Part shown: piece by piece, positions 1-7,232 of the stretch
Layout: every line of letters begins with the position of its first letter
How positions within the stretch are numbered: the stretch's first letter is position 1
Assembly: GCA_023151145.1 (NCBI GenBank)
Contig: JAKLJM010000098.1
Span: 1 to 7,596 of the forward strand
Source: Bacteriovoracaceae bacterium
Lineage (GTDB): Bacteria > Bdellovibrionota > Bacteriovoracia > Bacteriovoracales > Bacteriovoracaceae
Reading direction: 5' to 3'
Length of the DNA stretch: 7,596 nucleotides
Notes under the pieces: generated by a model
The model's input: only the letters and a program-made list of their open reading frames with translations
What the model was told of the DNA's origin: nothing
The model's database searches: none
Position numbers and translations under genes: made by a program

Positions 1-697
1 CTTCTTTGATTAATTCGTTAATGGCCTTATTGATTCTTTCTAATTTTTCTTGTGGTAATTTTTTTGAAAAATAAACATAAGCTTTTCTTTTTGAAACGAC
101 TAAGGCTTTTTTAACAAATTCATCTACTCTATCTATTTTTGCCAAAGAATATCGTACGGGAATAATTGACCCACAAATGGCATCGACCCGACCATTAATC
201 AAGAGATTTACACCCTGATCATAATCATTAAATTCGGAATATTTAGGTGTTAGTTCTTTTTTCGCCAAAAGATCTGCACAGCCTGCGCGTATGATGCCAA
301 TTCTTCTACCATTTATGTCATTTATTTTTTTTAGATTAAAATGTTTTGCGGGAATTACCAAGTTTTCAAATTCAATAATTTGCTTTGATGAAATGGCATT
401 TATTTCTAAAGCTTCAGTAGAAAACATAATCGTAAAATCAGCAATTCCTGCGATAACCGACTCATGTGCTCGAGCAAAAGGAACAATTTTATTCTGAGCT
501 CGATAGCCGGCTTTTTCTAGGATTTTGTTTCCAAAATCATAATATAATCCAAAGCTGTTCCCTTTTTGATTTATTCCGAATGGTGCTACCTCAATTGTTG
601 CCACACTAATGGCTTCCATAGCTTCAGCTTTCGTGTGATGACTAAAGCAATACACTAAAAGAAATAAAACTAAATTAAGATTCCATTGAAATTTCAT
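1..697 (-). CDS. Periplasmic solute-binding protein, family 3 (amino-acid-binding type), C-terminus beyond window
   Basis: The frame is open from an ATG at 697-695 to the window edge, giving 232 residues of a protein usually about 240-280 long, so only a short C-terminal part is missing. Residues 1-26 look like a Sec signal peptide: a Lys at position 2, a hydrophobic core (LVLFLLVYCF) and a likely cleavage site around TKA-EA. There is no good lipobox, because Tyr precedes the Cys. The mature part has the two-lobe pattern of SBP_bac_3 proteins: GLYYDFGNKILEKAGY (residues 50-65) matches the G-x-x-x-D segment after the first strand, INDINGRRIGIIRAGCADLL (125-144) matches the 'dLkGkkigv..Gs' hinge region, and GVNLLINGRVDAICG (162-176) matches the 'l..GrvDa' motif. 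Such proteins bind amino acids or other small polar ligands in the periplasm for ABC import, or act as sensory or orphan binding proteins. No permease or ATPase gene is visible on this side, so ligand and partner are unknown. The Shine-Dalgarno is weak (GTGAAGA, about 8 bases upstream). Confidence 0.85.
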   Translation of the reverse strand, partial: MKFQWNLNLVLFLLVYCFSHHTKAEAMEAISVATIEVAPFGINQKGNSFGLYYDFGNKILEKAGYRAQNKIVPFARAHESVIAGIADFTIMFSTEALEINAISSKQIIEFENLVIPAKHFNLKKINDINGRRIGIIRAGCADLLAKKELTPKYSEFNDYDQGVNLLINGRVDAICGSIIPVRYSLAKIDRVDEFVKKALVVSKRKAYVYFSKKLPQEKLERINKAINELIKE

Positions 698-888
698 TAA
701 AAAATCTTCACTAATAAACTCTTAAACAATTCCACAACAAGAGTTGAGTTTTAATATTATTCTACTCATCGGATAAGAATTTTTTTGCATGAATAGCGAT
801 TCACTTCTAACTTAAGTAGTGCTTATATTGCCTGGTAAATTCATTGAATAGAAAATATTGATAAACAATTTTTCATCAAGTATTTTTC

Positions 889-894
889 TATACT
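889..894 (+). promoter_or_regulatory. Possible -10 element for the MFS gene
   Basis: TATACT lies 67 bases before the MFS start in an AT-rich stretch. The best -35-like hexamer, TTGATA at 858-863, is 25 bases away, which is too far for a standard sigma-70 promoter, and nothing better sits at 16-18 bases. The rest of the 698-961 divergent intergenic region holds no other convincing element apart from an inverted repeat at 717-745. Tentative. Confidence 0.2.
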
Positions 895-961
895 ATTATT
901 TCTCCTCTCATACCCTAGATCTTTAGTTGTCACATCTCAAGAATAGGCATAAGCTCTGCCC

Positions 962-2167
962 ATGGATGCATCAAAAAATAGTCGATTATCTTTTCTGTTA
1001 TATTTAGGTTCTATGACGGCCATCGGTCCACTTGCGATCGATATGTATCTACCAGCTTTAAAAACCATTTCAACTGATCTAAATGCCTCGATGGCAGAAA
1101 TTCAATTTTCGCTCACTTCATTCTTTATCGGCGTAGCTCTTGGGCAATTTTTCTATGGACCAATTGTCGATCGTTTTGGAAAAAGAAAGCCATTACTGGC
1201 TGGAATTGGGCTTTATTTAATTGGAGCACTTTTATGTTCGATGGCAATAAATAAAGAAATGCTTATTTTTGCCAGATTTATACAAGCCTTTGGTGGTGCC
1301 AGCGGTATGGTGATTTCACGAGTTATTGTACGTGAACAATTTGTTAAAAACGAAGCTGCGAAAATATTTTCCATGCTCATGATGATCATTGGCGTTGCTC
1401 CAATCTTGGCTCCTACGGTAGGTGCATTCTTTGATGTTTATTTTGGTTGGCAATCAATATTCTATTTTCTGGCCACATTTAGTTTGTTTGTTTGGATTCG
1501 AAGTTTCTTTTTAGTTAAAGAAACACGAAAAGAAATAAAGGCTCACGACAAAAAACATTTCCTACATGAACTCGCATTAGAAATTCGTTATTTTAAAGAA
1601 GTCATTACAGATAAAACTTTTATCATTCCCTCACTCTCAGGTGCTCTTATGCAATCTGCTCTATTTGCTTACATTGCGGGATCAGCCTATTTGATCATTG
1701 AATATTTCCACATCAGTTCAAGTTCTTATTCTATTATCTTTGGGTTAAACGCTGTGGCATTAATTGGATGTGCTCAAATCAATGCACGTTTGGTCGGTAA
1801 TTATCAGCTAGAAAAAATATTTTTTACTGCACAAAAAGCTCACTGGATTCTTTCCGTTATTCTCTTATTGATTGCTCTTTTTCTACCAACACCTTTATTA
1901 TTCATAGCTGCTCTTATGGCGTGTTTAGGTAGTTTAGGTTTTACTTTTCCAAACGCTACTGCACTTGCCTTGGCTTATACAAAACATACTGGTAGAGCTT
2001 CTGCACTAATGGGGACAATTCAGTTTACTTTGGCGGCAATTGCATCTTCAATTGTAAACGCCATTCAGTCTCATCACCCTATGGCGATGACATTTGTCAT
2101 TCTGGGTGTTTCTACTCTATCTAATCTTTTATTCTTTTTTTATAAAAGCCCCGAAGAACTTTTATAA
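962..2167 (+). CDS. MFS multidrug exporter, Bcr/CflA family (DHA1, 12 TM)
   Basis: This 401-residue inner-membrane protein has the length and motif set of the Bcr/CflA drug:H+ antiporters, which export structurally unrelated drugs and in some members small metabolites. AIGPLAIDMYLPAL (residues 20-33) in TM1 is the family's N-terminal signature and contains the conserved Asp of motif D. GPIVDRFGKRK (66-76) is the MFS motif A loop between TM2 and TM3. ARFIQAFGGASG (104-115) is motif B in TM4. GVAPILAPTVGAFF (144-157) is the antiporter motif C in TM5. A basic loop around 187-207 separates the two halves, and PNATALALAYTKHTGRASALMG (330-351) is the typical C-half segment of Bcr proteins. The start is supported because the signature begins about 20 residues in, as in homologues, although no clear Shine-Dalgarno precedes it (a weak ATAGG lies 14 bases upstream). 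It is transcribed alone, convergent with groEL. The substrate cannot be told from sequence. Confidence 0.9.
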   Translation: MDASKNSRLSFLLYLGSMTAIGPLAIDMYLPALKTISTDLNASMAEIQFSLTSFFIGVALGQFFYGPIVDRFGKRKPLLAGIGLYLIGALLCSMAINKEMLIFARFIQAFGGASGMVISRVIVREQFVKNEAAKIFSMLMMIIGVAPILAPTVGAFFDVYFGWQSIFYFLATFSLFVWIRSFFLVKETRKEIKAHDKKHFLHELALEIRYFKEVITDKTFIIPSLSGALMQSALFAYIAGSAYLIIEYFHISSSSYSIIFGLNAVALIGCAQINARLVGNYQLEKIFFTAQKAHWILSVILLLIALFLPTPLLFIAALMACLGSLGFTFPNATALALAYTKHTGRASALMGTIQFTLAAIASSIVNAIQSHHPMAMTFVILGVSTLSNLLFFFYKSPEELL

Positions 2168-2193
2168 GTAGTAGTTATTTTGATTTGAGAAAT

Positions 2194-2225
2194 AAAAAAC
2201 CCCATCATAAAGATGGGGCTTTGTT
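2194..2225. terminator. Bidirectional intrinsic terminator between the MFS gene and groEL
   Basis: CCCCATC (2200-2206) and GATGGGG (2212-2218) form a perfect 7-bp, GC-rich stem with a five-base loop. Read on the minus strand, downstream of groEL, the stem is followed by CG-free TTTTTTATTT after one base, a strong U-tract. Read on the plus strand, downstream of the MFS gene, it is followed by CTTTGTT, a weaker tract. It lies about 50 bases past the groEL stop and 30 past the MFS stop, so one hairpin probably serves both convergent units, more efficiently for groEL. Confidence 0.85.
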
Positions 2226-2270
2226 GAGTCGAATAGTCGAATCGATTGGTCTTTTTTCTAGAGGCAAGGA

Positions 2271-3911
2271 TTACATCATGCCGCCCATGCCACCCATTCC
2301 ACCCATGCCTCCTGGCATAGCTGGAGCGTCTTTCTTAGGAAGTTCTGCAATCATTGTTTCTGTTGTTAACATTAATCCTGCAACTGAAGCAGCATTTTGA
2401 AGCGCTGATCTTACAACTTTAGTTGGGTCGATGATTCCAGCTGCAACTAAATCTTCATATTTTTCGTCGCGAGCATTGAAACCAAAGTTAGAGTTTTTAG
2501 AAGATTTTACTTCATTAACAACAACTGATCCTTCTAATCCAGCGTTTGCTGAAATTTGTCTTAGAGGTTCTTCAAGGGCACGACGAATAATTCTGATACC
2601 AAAATTTTCTTCTTCATTTCTTCCCTTTAAATCTTCTAGAACTTTTGAAGCGTGTAAAAGAGCTGAACCACCACCAACTACGATACCTTCTTCAACTGCT
2701 GCGCGAGTTGCATGAAGAGCGTCTTCGTAACGATCTTTTTTCTCTTTCATTTCTGCTTCAGATGGAGCACCAACTTTAATAACCGCTACACCACCATCAA
2801 TTTTAGCTAATCTTTCTTTTAATTTTTCTTTGTCATAGTCAGAAGTTGTTTCTGCAATTTGTGCTTTAATAGCAGCAACGCGCGCTTGTACATCAGCTTT
2901 ATTTCCGTTTCCATCAACAATTGTTGTATTTTCTTTGTCGATCGTTACACGTTTTGCCGTTCCTACAACTTCAAGACCAGACATTTCTAAAGACATACCT
3001 AATTCTTCAGAAACAACCGTTGCACCTGTTAATACTGCGATGTCTTTTAACATTTCTTTTCTTCTGTCTCCAAAGCCAGGAGCTTTTACAGCTGCGATTT
3101 GAAGTGTTCCACGAAGTTTGTTAACAACTAAAGTTGTCAGGGCCTCACCTTCGATATCTTCAGCGATAATGACTAACTGTCTTCCTGTTTGAACTGTTTT
3201 TTCAAGGATTGGAAGAAGTTCTTTCATTGAAGAGATTTTTTTATCTGTTACTAAGATATTACAGTTTTCAAAAACAACTTCCATTTTTTCTGGATTGTTT
3301 ACGAAGTATGGAGACAAGTATCCACGATCAAATTGCATACCTTTTACTACGTTCAACTCTGTTTCAGCAGTCTTTGATTCTTCGATTGTAATTACACCGT
3401 TGTTTCCAACTGTAGACATTGCTTCAGCTAGTTTTTTTCCAATATCTAAATCATTATTTCCAGAAATTGTTCCAACTTGGTTAATTTCTTCAGATGTTTT
3501 AATTGGTTTAGACATTTTTTTAAGTTCTTCAATTACTTTAGTAACGGCTAAATCAATTCCACGTTTTAGATCCATTGGGTTGTGACCAGCTGAAACTAAT
3601 TTTACACCTTCGCGATAAATCGCTTGTGCAAGAACAGTAGCAGTTGTTGTACCGTCTCCTGCATCTTCATTTGTTTTTTGCGCCACTTCTTTTACCATCT
3701 GTGCGCCCATGTTTTCGAAATTGTTTTCTAATTCAATTTCTTTTGCCACAGAAACACCATCTTTTGTCACATGTGGAGCCCCAAAAGATTTTTGAATAAC
3801 TACGTTTCTGCCTTTTGGTCCAAGTGTAACTTTAACAGCGTTTGCTAATTGGTTAACACCATTTAAAATTAATGTTCTTGCGTCTTCACTATACTTTAAT
3901 TCTTTAGCCAT
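2271..3911 (-). CDS. groL: Chaperonin GroEL (Hsp60, large subunit)
   Basis: This is a 546-residue GroEL, the ATP-driven cytoplasmic folding chamber that works as two stacked heptameric rings with the GroES lid. The sequence is nearly collinear with E. coli GroEL, offset by one residue. VTLGPKGRNVV (28-38) is the nucleotide phosphate-binding loop. D51 in TKDGVSVAKEIE, D86 in AGDGTTTATV and D397 in EDALHATRAAVEEG correspond to E. coli D52, D87 and D398, the Mg-ATP and hydrolysis residues. AAVEEGIVVGGG (404-415) is the chaperonin family signature. The apical domain (about 190-375) is complete, and the protein ends in the usual disordered tail of GGM repeats followed by MM. The start has a good Shine-Dalgarno, AAGGAGA, at 3925-3919. 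It is the second gene after groES, 28 bases apart, sharing the upstream promoter, and is followed by a strong terminator. All catalytic residues are intact, so it should be functional. Confidence 0.99.
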   Translation of the reverse strand: MAKELKYSEDARTLILNGVNQLANAVKVTLGPKGRNVVIQKSFGAPHVTKDGVSVAKEIELENNFENMGAQMVKEVAQKTNEDAGDGTTTATVLAQAIYREGVKLVSAGHNPMDLKRGIDLAVTKVIEELKKMSKPIKTSEEINQVGTISGNNDLDIGKKLAEAMSTVGNNGVITIEESKTAETELNVVKGMQFDRGYLSPYFVNNPEKMEVVFENCNILVTDKKISSMKELLPILEKTVQTGRQLVIIAEDIEGEALTTLVVNKLRGTLQIAAVKAPGFGDRRKEMLKDIAVLTGATVVSEELGMSLEMSGLEVVGTAKRVTIDKENTTIVDGNGNKADVQARVAAIKAQIAETTSDYDKEKLKERLAKIDGGVAVIKVGAPSEAEMKEKKDRYEDALHATRAAVEEGIVVGGGSALLHASKVLEDLKGRNEEENFGIRIIRRALEEPLRQISANAGLEGSVVVNEVKSSKNSNFGFNARDEKYEDLVAAGIIDPTKVVRSALQNAASVAGLMLTTETMIAELPKKDAPAMPGGMGGMGGMGGMM

Positions 3912-3939
3912 GATTATATCTCCTTAAATTCAATTTTTA

Positions 3940-4227
3940 TTACATCAATACGCCTAAAATATCGTCTTCCTTCATGATCAAGTAAGCTTTCCCATCTACT
4001 TTTACTTCAGATCCAGCATACTTCCCAAAAAGAACAACATCTCCAGCTTTAACGTCTAATGCACGAACAGATCCATCTTGTAGTCTGTAGCCATTTCCAA
4101 CAGCGATAATTTTACCTTGAGAAGGTTTTTCTGTGTGACTGTCTGGAATAATAATTCCACCAGCTGTTTTTGTTTCTTCTTCAAGTCTTTGAACGACAAC
4201 GCGGTCTTGTAATGGTCTCAATTGCAT
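3940..4227 (-). CDS. groS: Co-chaperonin GroES (Hsp10)
   Basis: This 95-residue protein has standard GroES length. It forms the heptameric lid that caps GroEL and encloses the folding substrate. LRPLQDRVVVQRLEEE (residues 3-18) is the family's N-terminal signature. TKTAGGIIIPDS (19-30) is the mobile loop, with the hydrophobic IIIP that docks into the GroEL apical domain. QGKIIAVGNG (37-46) leads to the roof loop, and GDVVLFGKYAGSEVKVDGKAYLIMKEDDILGVL (62-94) is the conserved C-terminal barrel. The start is fixed by an excellent Shine-Dalgarno, AGGAGG at 4237-4232, with the family's exact N-terminus following. It is the first gene of the groES-groEL operon, and the order and spacing are the common bacterial arrangement. 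Confidence 0.99.
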   Translation of the reverse strand: MQLRPLQDRVVVQRLEEETKTAGGIIIPDSHTEKPSQGKIIAVGNGYRLQDGSVRALDVKAGDVVLFGKYAGSEVKVDGKAYLIMKEDDILGVLM

Positions 4228-4282
4228 AATTCCTCCTAATTTAAGAATTATAAAATATTTAGGGTTTTAAAAAAGTTCATCT

Positions 4283-4320
4283 TAAATTTGGGTTCGATCT
4301 TATCAGTGTCAAGGGTGAGG
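4283..4320 (-). promoter_or_regulatory. Sigma-32-type heat-shock promoter for groES-groEL
   Basis: On the minus strand, CCTCACCCTTGAC (4320-4308) is followed after 14 bases by ACCCAAATTTA (4293-4283). The E. coli sigma-32 consensus is roughly TNTCNCCCTTGAA, 13-15 bases, CCCCATTTA, so the upstream box matches at nearly every specified position and the downstream box keeps CCCA and the T-rich end. The 14-base spacing equals that of E. coli dnaK P1. The start point would lie near 4278, giving a leader of about 50 bases. No CIRCE element (TTAGCACTC, nine bases, GAGTGCTAA) is present between groES and the divergent gene, which argues for an alternative sigma factor over HrcA repression. A perfect TATAAT also occurs at 4252-4247, but it has no good -35 and would start transcription almost at the Shine-Dalgarno. 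Confidence 0.6.
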
Positions 4321-4423
4321 GAATACTTTTTTTTATCTTTTTTATTATTAACGCTCCTCGTGGTTTTGTGGCCAAAGAGACCTAAAAGACTTAGTCTAAA
4401 ACCCACAAATTCAGGAGATGGTG

Positions 4424-4750
4424 ATGGTTAAAATTACAGGTATTTATGAAGGGGAAAAGCACTGCGAACTTACTCATGGGCCTTCATTATGTAAAATTTC
4501 AACCGATGCACCGAAAGATAATTTTGGACGCGGAGAAGCTTTTTCACCAACTGATTTGGCTGCTGCAGCACTCGCTTCTTGCATGATGACGGTAATGGGA
4601 ATCTATGCAGAAAAAAACCATATCTCCTTAACAGGCTCTCGTTTTAGTGTAGAAAAACAAATGAAGCTTAACCCTAGAATGATTTCTGAGCTCGTTGTGC
4701 AGTTAGATTTGCCTCAAGCACTAAATGAAAACGATCGCGATACCTTATAA
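4424..4750 (+). CDS. OsmC/Ohr-family protein, truncated by an in-frame TAA
   Basis: OsmC-family proteins are small cytoplasmic dimeric thiol peroxidases that reduce organic hydroperoxides using two conserved cysteines. Counting from the ATG at 4418, FSPTDLAAAALASCMMTVMGIYA (residues 42-64) is the family's first-cysteine helix, with C55. The frame ends at TAA 4748-4750 after 110 residues, while relatives are about 135-140 long, and the missing end is encoded directly downstream in the same frame (next entry). The expected codon at the TAA is Glu, as in '..L-E-x-I-A..C-P-V', one base from GAA. I place the start at 4424 and not at 4418: the Shine-Dalgarno AGGAG (4413-4417) touches the ATG at 4418 but is six bases from the one at 4424. 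The product as read lacks the second Cys and the last strands, so it is probably inactive unless the TAA is read through or is a sequencing error. It is divergent from groES and is followed by chrA. Confidence 0.8.
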   Translation: MVKITGIYEGEKHCELTHGPSLCKISTDAPKDNFGRGEAFSPTDLAAAALASCMMTVMGIYAEKNHISLTGSRFSVEKQMKLNPRMISELVVQLDLPQALNENDRDTL

Positions 4751-4831
4751 AATATTGCCCTGAACTGCCCGGTAAAATTGAGTCTTCATCCCGACATAAA
4801 AATGACCATCACTTTTAATTATACGGTATAA
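4751..4831 (+). pseudogene. C-terminal OsmC segment stranded behind the premature stop
   Basis: Reading on past the TAA at 4748-4750 without changing frame gives NIALNCPVKLSLHPDI and then KMTITFNYTV, followed by TAA at 4829-4831. This is the family's C-terminus: ALNCPVKLSLHP matches the 'A..CPVh.SLhp' block that carries the second, redox-active Cys (residue 117 counted from 4418), and the end supplies the last beta strand. With this segment the protein would be 137 residues from 4418 or 135 from 4424, exactly the family length. The segment has no start signal of its own and is too short to be an independent gene. Its good conservation says the interruption is recent, corrected in translation, or an error. 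Confidence 0.8.
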
Positions 4832-4833
4832 AA

Positions 4834-5925
4834 ATGGATTCAGTTCTAGAAGTTCTTTTCTATTTTTTAAAACTCGGAATCCTCGGTTTTGGTGGACCCC
4901 TTGCCGTCGTCAGTGCTATTCAAAACGATCTCGTCTATAAGAAAAAATGGATTACAGAAGATGAATTTAATTCCGCCTTTGCCATGATTAAGGCGATGCC
5001 TGGCCCCGTTGCTTTTATGTCTGCTGTTTTTATGGGAAGACACAGAGCCGGTTTTCTTGGTGGTGTGGTTGCTGGCTTTGGCATGGTCTTTCCCGCTTTT
5101 GTTCTCATGATCTTTTTTGCTCTAGGAGCTTCCGCGGTTAAAAGTCATCCTAACATCGAAACTTTTTTTCTGGGGATGCAGATAGCTACTTTGGGAGTTA
5201 TTCTCGCAAGCCTCAAAGGTCTTGTTGGACCAAATAGTAAAAATAAAAAGTTTTGGTTTTTAGTTTCTTTAAGTGCAATTATTTTTTGGTTTTATCCACA
5301 ATCTGAAAGTTTAATTATTTTAAGTTTTGCCCTCATGATGGTGTTCAAAGACCATATTCGTTTTCATAAAGTAAGTTCTCTTATCATTCTCTCACCTCTA
5401 TCAGTAGATTTATTTTGGACTTGTTTTAAAGCTGGGGCATTAGTTTTTGGTACGGGCTTAGCAATTGTTCCGATGCTTCAACATGATGTCGTTGATAAAT
5501 TTGGTTGGCTCTCACAATCAGAATTTTTAGATGCCTTAGCTTTTGGTCAACTTACTCCTGGTCCTGTTGTTATCACTGTTACATATGTTGGCTACAAGCT
5601 TGATGGGTTGAGTGGTGCTCTTCTCGCCACTATTGGTATTTTTCTCGCAAGCTTTATTCATATGAGTACGTGGTTTCCCATTGTTTTTAAAAAACTTCGA
5701 CAATCGAAATGGATTTATAAATTTACTTTTGGGGCCCTAAGCGCTGTTGTTGGACCAATTATTGTTACAACTTTTAAACTAGGTCAGACAATAGATGTTC
5801 ATTGGGGATTTTTTGCTCTATCAATTATTGCTTTTTGGCTTTCTTTAAAAAACAAACTTCCAGTATGGGGACTCATCCCCCTTAGTGGAGGATGCTTCCT
5901 TTTAATTCATTTATTACTGTTTTAA
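4834..5925 (+). CDS. chrA: Chromate transporter, CHR family (ChrA-like, two-domain)
   Basis: This 363-residue membrane protein has the duplicated structure of long-chain CHR transporters, which expel chromate from the cytoplasm; for many members the true substrate is untested. The two halves repeat their motifs: LGILGFGGPLAVVSAIQNDLV (residues 14-34) and GALVFGTGLAIVPMLQHDVV (201-220) are the equivalent first helices, and AMPGPVAF (54-61) and LTPGPVVI (240-247) are the equivalent P-G-P loops. Each is preceded by a W-[IL]-[ST]-x-x-[ED]-F segment (39-45, 225-231). Hydrophobic segments in both halves suggest roughly ten membrane helices. The start is chosen because the family signature begins 14 residues in, but there is no recognisable Shine-Dalgarno. 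The ATG lies two bases after the downstream OsmC stop at 4829-4831, suggesting translational coupling. An OsmC partner would make sense because chromate reduction produces oxidants. The 3' end overlaps the mgtE stop by four bases. Confidence 0.88.
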   Translation: MDSVLEVLFYFLKLGILGFGGPLAVVSAIQNDLVYKKKWITEDEFNSAFAMIKAMPGPVAFMSAVFMGRHRAGFLGGVVAGFGMVFPAFVLMIFFALGASAVKSHPNIETFFLGMQIATLGVILASLKGLVGPNSKNKKFWFLVSLSAIIFWFYPQSESLIILSFALMMVFKDHIRFHKVSSLIILSPLSVDLFWTCFKAGALVFGTGLAIVPMLQHDVVDKFGWLSQSEFLDALAFGQLTPGPVVITVTYVGYKLDGLSGALLATIGIFLASFIHMSTWFPIVFKKLRQSKWIYKFTFGALSAVVGPIIVTTFKLGQTIDVHWGFFALSIIAFWLSLKNKLPVWGLIPLSGGCFLLIHLLLF

Positions 5926-7232
5926 AGAAGAATTCCCTTTAAGAAAAAATGCGCCACTGAAAAATATATGGCAAGTCCGGTGACGTCTACCAACGTCGCA
6001 ACGAATGGAGCTGAGGCTGCAGCTGGGTCAAGGCCTACTTTTTTTAAAGCAAAAGGCAACATTGAACCAGTAACTGTTCCCCAAAGGACAATTCCTACTA
6101 AACTCACACTTACAGATAAAGCGATGTATACATAATACTCACCATAAGCATCACCCCAAACCATAATTCTGATAAAACCCAAAATTGCTAGAATTAGACC
6201 TAAGCCTAAACCTGATCCAAGTTCTCGCATCAGAACTCGCCACCAATCACGCATCCGAACTTCACCTAACGCCATAGCTCTAATAATGAGAGTGGTTGCC
6301 TGTGAGCCCGAATTTCCTCCAGAGCTTATTACGAGAGGAATAAACATTGCCAATACAACAGCTTTTTCAATTTCACCCTCAAACATTTTCATCAGAGAGG
6401 CAGTAAAAAGTTGGCCTACGAATAAAACCATCAACCAACCAGCACGTTTTTTAATCATGGAGAATAAAGAAATATCTAGATATGGTTCACCGAGAGCTTC
6501 AGAACCCCCGATTTTTTGAATATCTTCAGTTGCATCTTCTTGCATGGTTTCGACAACGTCATCAACGGTAATAATCCCTTTCATCACATTGTCACCATCA
6601 ACAACTGGAAGAGCTAAGTAGTTTTGCTGCGAAAAAACCTTTCCAATTTCCTCTTGATCAAGAGTATCGAGAATAGTTACTAGGTCTGTAGTCATAATTT
6701 CAGAAATAACTTTAGTAGGAAAAGTATTAAAGAGTTCTCTCAGCGTAACCACACCCATTAATTTTTGATGTTGGTCTAAAACATAGGCATAATAAATTGT
6801 TTCAATTTGTGCTTTTGATTGTGCTCTTAAATATGAAATGGCTTCCGAGACTCGCATTTCTGGACGAAGTCTAGCAAAGCGCGAATTCATTAATCCCCCG
6901 GCTTCATCTTCAGCATAGGCAAGTAGTGCATTTACTTCATTGCGAGTCACTGGATCTAAAAGCTCTAATGCTTGTGATTGATAATCTTTAGGGAGCTCTT
7001 GAATTAAGTCGGCGACGTCATCTGGTGCTAAAAGGCGAATCCATGATCTTCGCTCATAACCAGGTAACTCTTGAAAAAGTTCTGCTTGATTACTTCCATT
7101 AAGAGAAAGAAACAGCTCTTCAGCTTCATGGCGAGGTAAGGAGTAAAAAATTTCCTTACGCTTGTCGAAAGTATAGGTTGGCCAATTTTCCAACTCTGTT
7201 TCTAAGGAGAATTCTTGTTTTGTATCTTCCAT
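5922..7232 (-). CDS. mgtE: Mg2+ channel/transporter MgtE
   Basis: This 436-residue MgtE is a homodimeric Mg2+-selective inner-membrane channel whose cytoplasmic part senses Mg2+ and closes the pore when Mg2+ is plentiful. Domains in order: MgtE_N superhelical domain (about 25-128), including LLAPDDVADLIQELP (67-81) and the EDEAGGLM junction (108-115); two CBS domains (about 130-185 and 190-236), with GVVTLRELF (160-168) and GIITVDDVVE (219-228); the plug helix with IQKIGGSEAL (238-247); and five TM helices (about 262-436). Pore signatures are PLVISSGGNSGSQATTL (299-315) and DPAAASAPFVATLVDVTGL (402-420); D416 corresponds to the Thermus pore Asp432. All domains are intact and the length is normal. 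The start at 7232 is the first ATG after an in-frame TAG in the leader; the Shine-Dalgarno (ACGAG) is poor. The start codon is inside a 9-bp inverted repeat and is preceded by a leader peptide gene and competing hairpins, so regulation at translation is likely. Confidence 0.97.
   Translation of the reverse strand: MEDTKQEFSLETELENWPTYTFDKRKEIFYSLPRHEAEELFLSLNGSNQAELFQELPGYERRSWIRLLAPDDVADLIQELPKDYQSQALELLDPVTRNEVNALLAYAEDEAGGLMNSRFARLRPEMRVSEAISYLRAQSKAQIETIYYAYVLDQHQKLMGVVTLRELFNTFPTKVISEIMTTDLVTILDTLDQEEIGKVFSQQNYLALPVVDGDNVMKGIITVDDVVETMQEDATEDIQKIGGSEALGEPYLDISLFSMIKKRAGWLMVLFVGQLFTASLMKMFEGEIEKAVVLAMFIPLVISSGGNSGSQATTLIIRAMALGEVRMRDWWRVLMRELGSGLGLGLILAILGFIRIMVWGDAYGEYYVYIALSVSVSLVGIVLWGTVTGSMLPFALKKVGLDPAAASAPFVATLVDVTGLAIYFSVAHFFLKGILL

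Noticed and set aside
291..497. Plus-strand 68-codon frame in the left end
   Set aside because: It lies antisense to the signal-peptide-bearing binding protein, whose minus-strand frame is open from 697 to the window edge and has clear family motifs.
2226..2246. Short tandem AGTCGAAT AGTCGAAT followed by CGATT next to the terminator
   Set aside because: Only two copies of eight bases and no larger repeat structure; probably chance.
2185..3585. Several plus-strand open frames across the groEL region (for example 2185-2400, 2431-2715, 3295-3585)
   Set aside because: They are antisense shadows of groEL, whose protein sequence is conserved end to end; they show no family features.
4387..4400. 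Small palindrome around AGACTTAGTCT upstream of the OsmC gene
   Set aside because: The stem is only four base pairs with a three-base loop; too short to support as an operator or terminator.
4228..4417. CIRCE/HrcA operator search ahead of groES
   Set aside because: No GAGTGCTAA or TTAGCACTC-like pair with nine-base spacing was found on either strand.
6286..6519. Plus-strand 77-codon frame within mgtE
   Set aside because: Antisense shadow of the conserved MgtE linker and pore region.
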